DNA from: Thiocystis violascens DSM 198
Lineage (GTDB): Bacteria; Pseudomonadota; Gammaproteobacteria; Chromatiales; Chromatiaceae
Reading direction: 5' to 3'
Length of the DNA: 64,000 nucleotides
NCBI RefSeq assembly: GCF_000227745.2
Contig: NC_018012.1
Span: 1,115,478-1,179,477, forward strand
The translations under genes and the position numbers were made by a program. How positions within the stretch are numbered: the first letter of the stretch is position 1; each line of letters opens with the position of its first letter. The notes beneath the pieces were generated by a model, which saw only the letters and a list, made by a program, of their open reading frames with translations, did not search any database and had not been told where the DNA came from. Below are positions 10,088 to 19,630 of this stretch, piece after piece.

Positions 10088-11218
10088 ATGAGCAGTAGCC
10101 GCATCAACAGCACCGAGGAAATCATCGAGGATTTGCGCCAGGGTCGCATGGTCGTGATCATGGACGACGAGGATCGCGAAAACGAGGGCGATCTGCTGCT
10201 CGCGGCCGATTGCGTCACCGCCGAGGCGGTCAACTTCATGGCCAAGTATGGACGCGGTCTGATCTGTCTGACCCTGACCAAGGAACGCTGCGAGCAACTG
10301 CGTCTGCCGCTGATGGTCAGCGACAATCAGGCGACGCATTCAACCGCCTTCACGGTGTCCATCGAGGCCGCGCGCGGCGTCACCACCGGGATTTCAGCCG
10401 CCGACCGTGCGGTCACCATCCGTGCCGCGGTGGCGCCCGACGCGAGCTCCCGGGATCTGGTCCAGCCCGGCCATATCTTTCCGCTCATGGCCCAGCCGGG
10501 CGGGGTGCTGGTGCGCGCCGGACACACCGAGGCCGGCTGCGATCTGGCGCGACTGGCCGGGTTCAGCCCGGCGGCGGCGATCGTCGAGATCCTGAACGAA
10601 GACGGTACCATGGCCCGTCGCCCGGACTTGGAGATCTTCGCCCGCACCCACGGCATTAAGATCGGAACCATCGCCGACCTGATTCAATACCGCGTTCGCC
10701 ACGAGAAGGCCGTGCTGCGCGAATGCGAGTGCGAACTGCCGACTGCCGAGGCGACCTTTCGTCTGGTCGCCTACCGTGACAGTATCGACAACGAGATTCA
10801 TCTGGCCCTGACCCTGGGCGACATCAGCCCAGAGCGCCCGACGCTGGTCCGGGTGCATCTTCAGAATACGCTCTGCGATCTGTTCGAGACCTCGCACAAC
10901 GCCTGCGGCTGGCCGCTGCGGGATGTGATGCGTCAGGTGGCGGCGGCGGGCGAAGGCGTGATCGTGGTGCTGCGCAATCGCGACAGTTCCGCCGACCTGC
11001 TGGCGCGTCTCAAGGATTTCACATTGCACGACCGCGACGATCTGGTACCCGTCCGTCAACAGGATCGCCGCGAGCTGCGCACCTATGGGATCGGCGCGCA
11101 GATTCTGTCGGATCTCGGGGTGCGCAAGATGCGGGTGATGAGCGCGCCGAAGTCGATGCACGCCATTTCCGGGTTCGATCTGGAAGTGGTCGAGTACACG
11201 GGTGGCAGGGCTGCTTAG
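10088..11218 (+). CDS. ribB: DHBP synthase with degenerate GTP cyclohydrolase II domain
   Basis: 376 residues. The first ~200 are a complete 3,4-dihydroxy-2-butanone 4-phosphate synthase: [50 protein letters not shown]. The remainder follows the RibA fold but lacks the zinc Cys cluster; the place where GCHII has a GDxxxSxRCxCG-type segment reads [20 protein letters not shown]. The protein should therefore make DHBP but probably not open GTP, so a separate ribA would be needed elsewhere. RibB proteins with such an inactive tail are known in proteobacteria. No FMN riboswitch is seen in the 55 bases before it. Confidence 0.9.
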   Translation: MSSSRINSTEEIIEDLRQGRMVVIMDDEDRENEGDLLLAADCVTAEAVNFMAKYGRGLICLTLTKERCEQLRLPLMVSDNQATHSTAFTVSIEAARGVTTGISAADRAVTIRAAVAPDASSRDLVQPGHIFPLMAQPGGVLVRAGHTEAGCDLARLAGFSPAAAIVEILNEDGTMARRPDLEIFARTHGIKIGTIADLIQYRVRHEKAVLRECECELPTAEATFRLVAYRDSIDNEIHLALTLGDISPERPTLVRVHLQNTLCDLFETSHNACGWPLRDVMRQVAAAGEGVIVVLRNRDSSADLLARLKDFTLHDRDDLVPVRQQDRRELRTYGIGAQILSDLGVRKMRVMSAPKSMHAISGFDLEVVEYTGGRAA

Positions 11219-11306
11219 ATGCGGTTTGACCGTGTCTGGCACGGGATTCGTCTCTGCGTTGTAGGGAGCAGCCGCACAGATAGCCTCTGACTGGAGGGCG
11301 TGATCA

Positions 11307-11384
11307 ATGAACGAACCGACAAAAGCGGAATTCGGACTCAGCGATTTCGATCCAGATACGTTGCTCAAAAATCAGGCAGCTTGA
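11307..11384 (+). CDS. Possible 25-residue leader or small protein
   Basis: A short frame, MNEPTKAEFGLSDFDPDTLL plus five residues, sits between ribB and ribH. It has a good ribosome site (GGAGGG about 8 bases before its ATG) and ends 28 bases before ribH. It matches nothing I recognise and has no repeated regulatory codons. It may be a translated leader, the start of a decayed gene, or chance. Confidence 0.3.
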   Translation: MNEPTKAEFGLSDFDPDTLLKNQAA

Positions 11385-11412
11385 CTAGAATATTCGTTTA
11401 GGGAATCAATTT

Positions 11413-11886
11413 ATGAGTATCAAGGTGGTGGAAGGCGCGCTGCGCGCCGACGAGAACGCCCGCTTCTGTCTGGTGGTCTCGCGCTGGAACAGCTTCGTGG
11501 TGGAGAGCCTGGAGAAAGGCGCCATCGATACGCTCCGGCGTCATGGCGTCGCCGATGAGAATCTAACCGTCGTGCGCGTCCCCGGCGCCTTCGAGATGCC
11601 GGTCGCCATCGAGCGGATCGCCGCCAAGGGCGGCTATGACGCGATCGTGGCCCTAGGCGCGGTGATCCGTGGCGGCACGCCGCATTTCGAGTATGTCGCC
11701 GGCGAATGCGTCAAGGGCATGGCCCAGGTCAGTCTGAAATACGGTCTGCCGGTCGCCTTCGGCGTGCTGACCGTCGACAGCATCGAACAGGCGATCGAGC
11801 GTTCCGGCACCAAGGCCGGCAATAAGGGCGCCGAGGCGGCGATGTCCGCCCTGGAAATGGCCGATCTACTGAGACAGTTCGATTAA
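11413..11886 (+). CDS. ribH: 6,7-dimethyl-8-ribityllumazine synthase
   Basis: 157 residues, family length. RibH condenses DHBP with the ribityl-pyrimidine, forming an icosahedral or pentameric assembly. Diagnostic motifs are [28 protein letters not shown], and [18 protein letters not shown], which contains the catalytic His region. It is followed 4 bases later by nusB, the usual ribH-nusB-thiL order of proteobacteria. Confidence 0.97.
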   Translation: MSIKVVEGALRADENARFCLVVSRWNSFVVESLEKGAIDTLRRHGVADENLTVVRVPGAFEMPVAIERIAAKGGYDAIVALGAVIRGGTPHFEYVAGECVKGMAQVSLKYGLPVAFGVLTVDSIEQAIERSGTKAGNKGAEAAMSALEMADLLRQFD

Positions 11887-11890
11887 CCGA

Positions 11891-12442
11891 ATGACGAACA
11901 CCGACAAGGTAAGCCCCCGCAGCCAGGCACGCCGCTATGCCGCGCTCGCGCTCTATCAATGGCGTCTGACCGGCGAGGATCCGATGTCGATCAAGCGCCA
12001 CCTGCTCGACGATCCCGAATGGCTCGATGCCGTCGCGATGTCGTTGAGCGGCGCCGACGACGATGCCACGCCGGATCCCAAGCAGCGTTTCAAGTTCAAT
12101 CTGGAACTCCTGGAGCAACTGCTGACCGGCGTACCGGCGCGGATCAAGGAGATCGACGCCCAACTGGATCGCTTTCTGGATCGTCCGATCACCCAGGTGG
12201 ATCCGGTCGAACTCGCGATTCTGCGTCTTGGCGCCTTCGAGATTCTGTTCTCGGACAGTATTCCGAATCGTGTTGCCATCAACGAGGCGATCGAGTTGAC
12301 CAAACTGCTTGGTGCCCATGAGGGGCACAGGTATGTCAACGGCGTGCTGGATAAAATCGCCCGCCACCATGCCGTGGCGATGAAGTCGGAACCGCTACAA
12401 ACCACGCCATCCGCCAGCGAGGAACCGACCTCCGATGCGTAG
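11891..12442 (+). CDS. nusB: Transcription antitermination factor NusB
   Basis: 183 residues, longer than the roughly 140 of Escherichia coli NusB. The extra length comes from an insert around SGADDDATPDPKQR and a C-terminal tail rich in Ser/Thr/Glu. Core NusB features are the N-terminal SPRSQARRYAALALYQW (boxA RNA and S10 binding region), DRPITQVDPVELAILRLGAFE and NRVAINEAIELTKLLG. It binds boxA with S10 to support rRNA antitermination. Its place between ribH and thiL agrees with the family norm. Confidence 0.95.
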   Translation: MTNTDKVSPRSQARRYAALALYQWRLTGEDPMSIKRHLLDDPEWLDAVAMSLSGADDDATPDPKQRFKFNLELLEQLLTGVPARIKEIDAQLDRFLDRPITQVDPVELAILRLGAFEILFSDSIPNRVAINEAIELTKLLGAHEGHRYVNGVLDKIARHHAVAMKSEPLQTTPSASEEPTSDA

Positions 12443-12483
12443 AGTCCACTCTGGGGTCGCCGCGCATCCGCCAGCCTTGCCTC

Positions 12484-13527
12484 GTGTCTGAATTCGATCT
12501 GATCCGCGCCTTTTTTACCGACATCGGCCCAAAGCGGGCGGATGTGGCCTTGGGTGTCGGCGACGATTGCGCACTGCTCGCGCTGCCCGAGGGGCAGTGC
12601 CTGGCCGTCAGTATCGACACGCTGTCCGCCGGAATTCATTTTTTCCCCGACTGCGCTCCAGAAGCCATCGGCCATAAATCGCTGGCCGTGGGACTCAGCG
12701 ACCTGGCCGCCATGGGCGCCGCGCCGGCCTGGTCGACGCTCGCCCTGACGCTGCCGTCAGCGGATCAAGCCTGGGTCCGTGCCTTTAGCGCCGGCTTCGC
12801 CGCACTCTCGAAGACGCACGGAATCCGACTGGTCGGCGGCGACACCACGCGCGGCCCATTGAGCGTGACGGTGCAGGTGCATGGCTATGTGCCGGTCGGC
12901 GCGGCGGTACGGCGCGATGGCGCCCGTCCGGGCGATCTTGTCTGCGTAAGCGGCACCCTGGGCGACGCGGGTCTGGCGCTGCGCGGTTTGCTCGCGGGCG
13001 AGGCGGTCGATCCCGCGCTGCGCCGCCGCCTGGAGTATCCGACTCCAAGGGTCGAACTGGGGTTGCGGCTGCGCGGGTTGGCGACGGCCATGATCGATCT
13101 CTCGGACGGGCTGGCTGGGGATCTGGGTCACATTCTGGCCGCCTCCGGGGTGGGGGCGGAACTGGATCTGGTGCATTTGCCGCTCTCGCCGCCGGTGGCC
13201 GATGTCGTGGCACGAACCGGCGACTGGTCGCTGCCGCTGTCCTCCGGGGACGATTACGAACTCTGCTTCTGTCTTCCTGCCGAACGTGCTCGGGAGGTTC
13301 GGGAGTTGGGCGCCGGGCTGGATTGTCCGATCCGGACGGTGGGACGGATACGGGCGAAAGCGGGTCTGGCGTGTCGATTGCCGGATGGCGGGTTATACGC
13401 AACCGATGGGAGCGGTTACGATCACTTCGCCGCTGGAGGCGATGCCGCGCGACTGATCGCCCTCCGAGACAAGTCCAGGATATCCGCCGCAACCCAATCG
13501 CTTCATTCACAGCCATCCGCTCGATGA
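12484..13527 (+). CDS. thiL: Thiamine-monophosphate kinase
   Basis: 347 residues from a GTG start at 12484 (SEFDLIRAFF follows). ThiL phosphorylates thiamine monophosphate to the diphosphate cofactor. Typical segments are GVGDDCALL, VSIDTLSAGIHFF, GHKSLAVGLSDLAAMGA, RLVGGDTTRG and MIDLSDGLAGDLGHIL. The C-terminus (after about residue 320) is unlike the family and may just be read-through into the intergenic region. pgpA, often next, is not here; the following genes face the other way. Confidence 0.95.
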   Translation: MSEFDLIRAFFTDIGPKRADVALGVGDDCALLALPEGQCLAVSIDTLSAGIHFFPDCAPEAIGHKSLAVGLSDLAAMGAAPAWSTLALTLPSADQAWVRAFSAGFAALSKTHGIRLVGGDTTRGPLSVTVQVHGYVPVGAAVRRDGARPGDLVCVSGTLGDAGLALRGLLAGEAVDPALRRRLEYPTPRVELGLRLRGLATAMIDLSDGLAGDLGHILAASGVGAELDLVHLPLSPPVADVVARTGDWSLPLSSGDDYELCFCLPAERAREVRELGAGLDCPIRTVGRIRAKAGLACRLPDGGLYATDGSGYDHFAAGGDAARLIALRDKSRISAATQSLHSQPSAR

Positions 13528-13652
13528 AGATCGATTCCAACATTACCGGCGGCGTCGACCACCAAGGTGGCCGGGACACCCCGTACCCCCCAGCGACGCG
13601 CGAGGCGACCGTCTCTTTCAGGAATGCCAGCCCCAAGTCGTATTGGCTGGAC

Positions 13653-13964
13653 TCAACCAGTCCCCTTGATCGGCGCGATATTATCCGCCCGAACGACGGA
13701 TCGCGGCTCCGCGACCGCGTCGCGTTCTGGCGCCCTGCCCTTCAATACCCGCTCCACGTTCTGCGCATTGCGGGCCAGATAGATGGTCAACTCCTCCAAA
13801 TCCGCGTCGGGTAGATGAGGTAGAACCTGATCCTCGCGCAGCATGCGCGCCAGACGTTCCGCATTCTCCAGTATCCGATCATAGGCATCGGCGGCTTTCT
13901 TGTCGGCGGTGCGCAAGCGTTCGATTCCGTTGCTGTCTTTCACGATGTATTCGATCTCGATCAT
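13653..13964 (-). CDS. YebG-like protein
   Basis: 103 residues from the ATG at 13964, which has an AGGA ribosome site 9 bases upstream. The frame stays open 27 codons further upstream, but that part is not conserved-looking. The N-terminal two thirds resemble Escherichia coli YebG, a small SOS-induced protein of unknown function: IEYIVKDSNG, then TADKKAADAYDRILENAE against TSKKEADAYDKMLDTAD. Residues after about 80 are lineage-specific. I looked for a LexA operator (CTG-N10-CAG) directly upstream and found none. The stop faces thiL. Confidence 0.7.
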   Translation of the reverse strand: MIEIEYIVKDSNGIERLRTADKKAADAYDRILENAERLARMLREDQVLPHLPDADLEELTIYLARNAQNVERVLKGRAPERDAVAEPRSVVRADNIAPIKGTG

Positions 13965-14137
13965 GTGCGATATTCCTGCATATTCCAATCGGTGCTGAGC
14001 GTGCGGAGTATAGCCATCCGACGCGCTTGGTTCGCGGCCAGCCACCCGAGTCGGCGACCGGGGAGAGAAGGCGGCGGAAACGATCCCTTGACGACTTTCA
14101 GGAGCAACGATAGGACGCCTTCAAGACGGCAATCGAG

Positions 14138-14332
14138 TCACTTTTCCTGTTCCTGTTCCTGTTCCTGATCGGCCTCCTGCGATGGGCGCTGATCGTCCTC
14201 GTCCATCAGGATGCGCTGCCCGTCGCCGTCAAGGTCGTCGAACTGACCGCTGCGCGCGGCCCAGAAGAGGACGGCAACCGCCACGATGCCAAGGATCAAC
14301 ATGCCTGGAATCAGCCCGTAGATCACATCCAT
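14138..14332 (-). CDS. ccoS: cbb3 oxidase maturation protein CcoS
   Basis: 64 residues with one N-terminal transmembrane helix (about residues 4-26: IYGLIPGMLILGIVAVAVLF) and the family signature FFWAxxxGQFDDLxGxGxRIL, here FWAARSGQFDDLDGDGQRIL. CcoS is needed for heme and copper insertion into the cbb3 catalytic subunit. The tail is an acidic Glu-Gln repeat (EQEQEQE) encoded by four copies of a 6-base unit (TTCCTG on +, 14144-14167), which is prone to slippage and probably varies in length between strains. It closes the ccoGHI-S run. Confidence 0.93.
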   Translation of the reverse strand: MDVIYGLIPGMLILGIVAVAVLFWAARSGQFDDLDGDGQRILMDEDDQRPSQEADQEQEQEQEK

Positions 14333-14369
14333 TATCGGTCCTCTATGTCAGCAAAGCGCACTGATCGAT

Positions 14370-17063
14370 TCAGGAGTCTGTGCGGAAAATACGTATCCGC
14401 GCCGAATTCCCGATCACCGCCAGCGAGCTGACCGGCATCGAGACGGCCGCGATGAGCGGCGTGATGACCCCAGCCATGGCGAGCGGCACCATGACGAGAT
14501 TGTAGAGGATAGAGATGCCGATGTTCTGGCGGATGGCCTGGAGTGTGCGCCGGGAGAGTTCCGCCGCCTCGGCGACCCGCTCCAGTTCGCTGGACATGAG
14601 CACGATGTCGGCGCTCGCGATGGAAACATCGGTGCCGCTGCCCATGGCGATACCGACATCGGCGCGCACCAGGGCCGGGGCGTCGTTGACGCCATCGCCG
14701 ACCATCGCGACTCGCTGACCCTGGCGTTGGAGATCGGCGATCACGCGGTCCTTGTCCTCGGGCAGAACCTCGGCGATCAGGTCGATATCGCCAAGCTGGG
14801 CGGCGATGCGCTCGGCGACCGCGCGGCGATCGCCGGTCAGCAGAGTCACGCGGATGCCCTGCGCGCGCAAGCGTCCGACGATGGACACAGCCCCCGGTCG
14901 GAGCCGATCCTGAATGTGCAACCGGAGCACCTCGCAGCCGTCCACGGCGCAATGGATCTGGCCCGCTTCATCGTCCATCGTTGGCGCCAGTTCGACGCCG
15001 TTGCGCATCAGCCAATTCCGGCTACCGATCATCACCCGCGCCCCCTCGACACGCCCGCCGATCCCAAGTCCAGGCGCGACCTCCACCTCATCGACTGGCA
15101 CGCCGGAAAGACCGATGCCGGCGCGCACGCAGAGTTCCAGGATGGCGAGCGCCGCCGGATGCTCGGACAGTCGCTCTAGCGCGCCGAGCTGGCGCAGCAA
15201 CCGATGCTCGCGTTCGGTGAGGGTCGGAGCGATTTCCTCGCCCCAATCCAGCTCACGCCAGGCGATGGCGGGCTGAGTCGCTGGGAGGGCGGACGTCCCG
15301 CCCGCTAGCGGGCGGGACGTCCGCCCTCCCGGAACGCGAAGCGAGGCGCCCACCACTACCGGCCGGCCTTCGGTCAGGGTGCCGGTCTTGTCGAACACGA
15401 AATGCCGGATCGAGGATAGCCGTTCGAGCACCGCGCCATTCTTGACGAGGATGCCGCGTTCGGCGCCGCGCCCGGAGGCCACGGCAATCGCCATCGGGGT
15501 CGCCATGCCGAAGGCGCAGGGACAGGTGATGATGAGCACCGCGGTCGCGGCCATGAGTGCGAATTCGAGATCCGTGCGCATCCAGAAAATGAAGGTCAGG
15601 CCCGCGAGCCCGAGCGTCGCCGCCACGAACCATGGCACGATGCGATCGGCCAGACGCTGGATGGGCGCGCGGCTGGCCTGGGCATCTTCGACCAGCCGGA
15701 TGATCCGCCCGAGCGCGGTCTCGCGCAGCAAACCGGTGATACGCACCGTCAGGACGCCAACCCCGTTAATCGTCCCCGCCGACACCCGTTCGCCCGGCGT
15801 TTTGGAGGTCGGGCGCGACTCGCCGGTCAGCATCGACTCGTCCACGCTGGCCTGGCCGCTGAGTACCTCGCCATCGACCGGGATACGTTCGCCGGGACGC
15901 ACCAGCACCGTTTCGCCGATCTGGAGCGAACGCACCGGAACCACGGCCTCGTCGCCCTCCCGGAGACGGGTCGCGACCTTGGGTTGGAGATCGAGCAGAC
16001 GCTGGGTCGCGGCGACCGCGCGCCGCCGCGAGATCGCCTCCAGATAGCGTCCGACCAGGATGACGAAGAGAAAATTGACGACCGTGTCCCAGTAGACCGC
16101 GCCAATCCCTGGTCCCCCGAGGGAGCCGCCGAAGGTTTCTCCCAGGGTGACGGCGAGCGAATACAGATAGGTGACGGTCACGCCGATGGCGATCGGCAGA
16201 TCCATGCTCAAATGACCGCCGCGCAGACCCGACCAGGCGCCACGGTAAAACGGCGCGCCGGAGTAGAGGATGGTCGGCGTGGCGAGCAGAAAGCCGATCC
16301 AGTGGAAAAGTTCGCGGAACTCGCCCCGGTCGGCGCCACTGTAGAGCGCGATGGAAATCCACAGCAGATTCATCATCGCGAATCCGGCCCAGGCCATGCG
16401 AAACAGCAGGCCCCTGTTTTCGCGGCTTAACGCGCCATCGGCGGAGTCGGGATCGAAAGGGGCGGCGGCGTAACCGATGTCGGCCAGCCGCTGGAGGATG
16501 CGCGAGAGTTGCAGACGCCCGTTGTCCCAGCGCACGCGCAGCCGCCGCCCGGTGAGATTGACCCGCGCATCCTCCACGCCGGGCAGGGTTTCAAGCCCCT
16601 TCTCGATCAGCCAGACACAGGCCGCGCAGTGGATACCCTCGACCAGTAGATTGATCTCGCGGGCCTCCGAGGCGACATCGGTGAACTCTTCCTGGATGGC
16701 GTCCAGGTCATAGAGTGCGAGATTCTTCGGCGGCTCCGGCGGCGGGCCGAACACGTCTCCCGCCGGGGTGCGCCGGTAAAACCCCTCAAGACCGGCGGCA
16801 TGGATCGCCTCGCACACCGCCCGGCAGCCCGTGCAGCAGAAGGCGCGCGCCTGTCCGGCGATGGGCGCCATCACGCGCGCGGATGGCGTGACCGGTAGGC
16901 CGCAGTGGAAACAGCGGTCGCTGACGTCAGTCTGGGTAATAATCGTCGTCCATAATTTGCTCTTTGCGATACGGGCATGCCGGTGGAAAGGTGTCCATTG
17001 GCAGACCCGTTTCCTTGCTCGCCAGATCGCATGCGTCGGGATAGGCCGTCGCAATGGCGTCAT
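14370..17063 (-). CDS. ccoI: Copper-translocating P-type ATPase CcoI (FixI)
   Basis: P1B-type ATPase that supplies copper for cbb3 oxidase assembly. In order: an N-terminal cysteine cluster (CFHCGLP, then FCCTGC), a heavy-metal domain with GIHCAACVW, transmembrane helices, the actuator TGES, the channel CPC motif ([12 protein letters not shown]), the phosphorylation site [11 protein letters not shown], and [12 protein letters not shown]. The start is uncertain. The family start should lie just before CFHC, but no ATG, GTG or TTG is there. The nearest canonical start (17063) overlaps the upstream gene by 137 bases. An ATT at 16940 would give a normal N-terminus. A perfect 48-base palindrome (15283-15330) lies in frame after the phosphorylation site. 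Confidence 0.92.
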   Translation of the reverse strand: MTPLRRPIPTHAIWRARKRVCQWTPFHRHARIAKSKLWTTIITQTDVSDRCFHCGLPVTPSARVMAPIAGQARAFCCTGCRAVCEAIHAAGLEGFYRRTPAGDVFGPPPEPPKNLALYDLDAIQEEFTDVASEAREINLLVEGIHCAACVWLIEKGLETLPGVEDARVNLTGRRLRVRWDNGRLQLSRILQRLADIGYAAAPFDPDSADGALSRENRGLLFRMAWAGFAMMNLLWISIALYSGADRGEFRELFHWIGFLLATPTILYSGAPFYRGAWSGLRGGHLSMDLPIAIGVTVTYLYSLAVTLGETFGGSLGGPGIGAVYWDTVVNFLFVILVGRYLEAISRRRAVAATQRLLDLQPKVATRLREGDEAVVPVRSLQIGETVLVRPGERIPVDGEVLSGQASVDESMLTGESRPTSKTPGERVSAGTINGVGVLTVRITGLLRETALGRIIRLVEDAQASRAPIQRLADRIVPWFVAATLGLAGLTFIFWMRTDLEFALMAATAVLIITCPCAFGMATPMAIAVASGRGAERGILVKNGAVLERLSSIRHFVFDKTGTLTEGRPVVVGASLRVPGGRTSRPLAGGTSALPATQPAIAWRELDWGEEIAPTLTEREHRLLRQLGALERLSEHPAALAILELCVRAGIGLSGVPVDEVEVAPGLGIGGRVEGARVMIGSRNWLMRNGVELAPTMDDEAGQIHCAVDGCEVLRLHIQDRLRPGAVSIVGRLRAQGIRVTLLTGDRRAVAERIAAQLGDIDLIAEVLPEDKDRVIADLQRQGQRVAMVGDGVNDAPALVRADVGIAMGSGTDVSIASADIVLMSSELERVAEAAELSRRTLQAIRQNIGISILYNLVMVPLAMAGVITPLIAAVSMPVSSLAVIGNSARIRIFRTDS
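15283..15330. repeat. 48-nt perfect palindrome inside ccoI
   Basis: The 24 bases 15283-15306 (GGGAGGGCGGACGTCCCGCC, then CGCT) are the exact reverse complement of 15307-15330. The element reads through in frame, encoding a Gly/Arg/Pro/Ser-rich stretch ([17 protein letters not shown]) just after the DKTGT region of CcoI. It looks like a REP-type palindromic element that landed in coding DNA without breaking the frame. Confidence 0.85.
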
Positions 17064-17391
17064 CAAGCACGGACTTCAATCCGGGCGATTTGCGCAGACG
17101 CACGGCAAGTCGTTTCCGTTGTTCGACGATGGTCACACGCCAGCTTCGACCATCGAATTCGCGCCAGCGGTCAGCGAGCGAGCGGTATTGATATTGCCAT
17201 TTCAGCAGATGCGCGAGCAGAATCAGCAAGCGGCTTTCCAGTTCGTCGCGCTCGCTTTTCCCCATGTCACTGAGTTCTTCCAGTAAATGCTCGATGTCCA
17301 GTTCCGCGAAGCGCCCGGCGCGGAGCAGTTCGCGGTTCCGGCGCGCCCATTCGGAATAATCCTGCCGGTAGAGCTGTGTCAGATCAGTCAT
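16927..17391 (-). CDS. DUF29 family protein
   Basis: 154 residues from the ATG at 17391; a GTG two codons earlier is possible. The opening [31 protein letters not shown], read in two adjoining parts, the [17 protein letters not shown] segment and HLLKWQYQ are typical of DUF29, a helical family frequent in cyanobacteria and purple sulfur bacteria and of unknown function. It sits between ccoH and ccoI, where nothing is normally found, and its 3' end overlaps any canonical ccoI start. It is most simply a mobile or lineage-specific insertion into the cco accessory cluster rather than a cbb3 assembly factor. Confidence 0.85.
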   Translation of the reverse strand: MTDLTQLYRQDYSEWARRNRELLRAGRFAELDIEHLLEELSDMGKSERDELESRLLILLAHLLKWQYQYRSLADRWREFDGRSWRVTIVEQRKRLAVRLRKSPGLKSVLDDAIATAYPDACDLASKETGLPMDTFPPACPYRKEQIMDDDYYPD

Positions 17392-17406
17392 GGCCACTCG
17401 GATCGG

Positions 17407-17916
17407 TCAATGACCGTCCACCGTCACCCGCTCGCCGATGCTGTACTCATCCGCGCCGGATTGCACCGCGATCAGCGTGTCCCAGGCGCCGATCAGCGGG
17501 AAGGCGGCCTTGACGGCATAGCGCCCGCGATCCTCGCGCGTCATCGGCAGCGAGAAATCGCGCGCGGCGTCCGAGGGGCGATAGGCATGAAAAGTGACCG
17601 CGTCTGCATCGACCGGCTGACCCGCCTTGTCGACCAGAACGACCCGCACCATATCAGGCTCGCCAACCCGCAGTGGCTTCGGGATATCGGCCCGCATGGT
17701 CCAGTTGGGATCGCGCGCCTGGCGCGAAACCAGAGTCTGTTCGTAATCCTGACCGCGATCATAATAGTCGGCGTTCACCAGCCCCGGATTGGTGGAGACC
17801 GCGAAATAGACCATGATGAGATTCACGATCAGCACTGTGGCCACCAGCCCGAGCCAGCCGATGATCCAGGGATTGCGCAGGGCCGGGGTGTTCGTCAATT
17901 TGGCTTGCGTGGTCAT
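17407..17916 (-). CDS. ccoH: cbb3 oxidase assembly protein CcoH (FixH)
   Basis: 169 residues. A single transmembrane helix near the N-terminus (PWIIGWLGLVATVLIVNLIM, about residues 16-35) is followed by the conserved NPGLVNADYYDRGQDYE and a periplasmic immunoglobulin-like FixH domain. CcoH stabilises cbb3 assembly together with the copper pump CcoI. The gene is 14 bases downstream of ccoG and is separated from ccoI by the DUF29 gene. Confidence 0.93.
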   Translation of the reverse strand: MTTQAKLTNTPALRNPWIIGWLGLVATVLIVNLIMVYFAVSTNPGLVNADYYDRGQDYEQTLVSRQARDPNWTMRADIPKPLRVGEPDMVRVVLVDKAGQPVDADAVTFHAYRPSDAARDFSLPMTREDRGRYAVKAAFPLIGAWDTLIAVQSGADEYSIGERVTVDGH

Positions 17917-17930
17917 GTTTATCTGTACCT

Positions 17931-19358
17931 TTATTGCCGTGGACCAACGAAGACGCTCTCGCGCTCGGTCTCGATCCGAGCACCGGAGGAACGTATCGCC
18001 TCGGCATGAAAAATAACCGGCTGTTGCTCCGCTACGAGCGAGCGCCGGGGAATTCTGACGAAGACCACCGTTGGCGTCACCCCGCCCGGCTCGGCGATGA
18101 CGGGCTTCTCGGCACCGACCAGCGTCATGTCATCGCGCCCCGAGACGCTGATCGTCACCGACAGGGTCTCGGGCACCTTGTTCAGGATCTTCAGCGTGTA
18201 TTTGTTCTGGATCGAGCCATCGCTCAAGAGGACGAAGAGCGGGGCGCGTTCATGCAGCGCCTTGAGTTCGATGGGCGCCAGCGCCGTAAATCCGTATACG
18301 ATGCCCGCCATCGCCACGAACAGGATGGCGCCATAGACCCAGACACGGGGCCGCATCAACAATGCCTTGGTCGGACGCCCTTCGAGTTCGTCGAGCGAGG
18401 CGTAGCGGATCAGGCCATGCGGTCGCCCGACCTTGTCCATCACCTGATCGCAGGCATCGAGACAGAGCGCGCAGGTGATGCAGCCCTCCTGCTGCCCCTC
18501 ACGGATATCGATCCCGGTCGGGCAGACCGCGACGCACTGATTGCAATCGACACAGTCGCCGGTGGTGCGATGGTCCTCGGTCTCGCCGCGCTTGACGCGA
18601 CCGCGCGGCTCGCCGCGTTGCTCGTCGTAGGTCGGGACGATGGTGGTCCGGTCCAGCATCACCCCCTGAATGCGTGCATAGGGACAGAGCCAGAAGCAGG
18701 TCTGTTCGCGCAAAAAGCCCGCCAGGACATAGGTGCCTGCCGCGAATAGGGCGACCGTCACATAGGCCGTCCCGTTCGCCTCACCGACGAAAAAGGTCTG
18801 CCAGAGCGTCGGCGCATCGGTGAACCAGGCGACGAAGCTGAAACCGGTCAGGAAGCCGATCAGGATCCAGAGCGCGTGTTTGATGGACTTGATGCGCAGC
18901 TTATCCAGACTCATGGGTGCCTGATCGAGCTTACGGCGCGCCGGGGGCGGTCCTTCCAGCTTCTCCTCGATCCAGGTAAAGATGTCCGTCCAGACCGTCT
19001 GAAAACAGAAAAACCCGCACCAGACACGCCCCACCAGCGCGGTCATGACGGCCAGCAGGATCGCGAAGAACAGCAGCAGGAGCGAGAGCATCCAAAAATC
19101 TTGCGGAAGGACGGTCGCGGAGAAGAGGTGGTACTGGCGGTTCGGGATATCGAACAGCACCGCCTGACGGCCTTCCCATCGCAGATAAGGCCCCAGCAGG
19201 TAGATCAGCCAGACCGAGGCCGTCAGCCATTTGATGGTGCGCCAGCGCCCCGGGATCCGCTTGGCATGAATGGTCTGACCACCGGTGTTGATCTGCCAGC
19301 GATCGGCTTCTTCATAGAGTGCGTCGACGGCGGTGGGCGGTACATCGGGAGAACTCAT
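17931..19358 (-). CDS. ccoG: cbb3 oxidase accessory iron-sulfur protein CcoG (RdxA/FixG)
   Basis: 475 residues from the ATG at 19358 (MSSPDVPPTAVDALYEEADR); an ATG 12 bases upstream is equally in frame. About five transmembrane helices come first, then a two-cluster ferredoxin region DCVDCNQCVAVCPTGIDI and GCITCALCLDACD, another helix, and a C-terminal Ig-like domain. A further WCGFFCFQTVW segment lies in the membrane part, as expected in the family. CcoG is proposed to reduce copper for delivery to cbb3. It leads the ccoG-H-(DUF29)-I-S unit, behind the ccoNOQP terminator. Confidence 0.94.
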   Translation of the reverse strand: MSSPDVPPTAVDALYEEADRWQINTGGQTIHAKRIPGRWRTIKWLTASVWLIYLLGPYLRWEGRQAVLFDIPNRQYHLFSATVLPQDFWMLSLLLLFFAILLAVMTALVGRVWCGFFCFQTVWTDIFTWIEEKLEGPPPARRKLDQAPMSLDKLRIKSIKHALWILIGFLTGFSFVAWFTDAPTLWQTFFVGEANGTAYVTVALFAAGTYVLAGFLREQTCFWLCPYARIQGVMLDRTTIVPTYDEQRGEPRGRVKRGETEDHRTTGDCVDCNQCVAVCPTGIDIREGQQEGCITCALCLDACDQVMDKVGRPHGLIRYASLDELEGRPTKALLMRPRVWVYGAILFVAMAGIVYGFTALAPIELKALHERAPLFVLLSDGSIQNKYTLKILNKVPETLSVTISVSGRDDMTLVGAEKPVIAEPGGVTPTVVFVRIPRRSLVAEQQPVIFHAEAIRSSGARIETERESVFVGPRQ

Positions 19359-19486
19359 CGACTTCACCATCTTTAAGACTGAACCCTGTTCAACGCGACA
19401 GGCGATCATTAGATTACCTTGACAAAGGCGCTTTGACTATGTCTTTTAACAATATAAACATCTGATTTACAGTCGATTTAAAGCAT

Positions 19487-19513
19487 AAAAAAAGGGGGAT
19501 CGCAGGATCCCCC
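19487..19513 (-). terminator. Intrinsic terminator after ccoNOQP
   Basis: On the - strand an 8-bp perfect stem (GGGGGATC with GATCCCCC, 4-base loop) is followed directly by seven T residues. It lies 118 bases past the ccoP stop and separates ccoNOQP from ccoGHIS, implying that the accessory genes have their own promoter, in the AT-rich 19359-19486 stretch. Confidence 0.85.
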
Positions 19514-19630
19514 ATCAGGCTTGAACGCCACGTTAATCAGAGGCCGATCTCAGGATTTATGGTTATTCGCCTCCGCATCGCGGCACTTCAATCGCATCGC
19601 GTCCGCCCTGTGCAGAGACAGGCGCGTCGA

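Noticed and set aside
13965..14060. LexA operator before the YebG-like gene
   Set aside because: CTG-N10-CAG was not found on either strand near the start.
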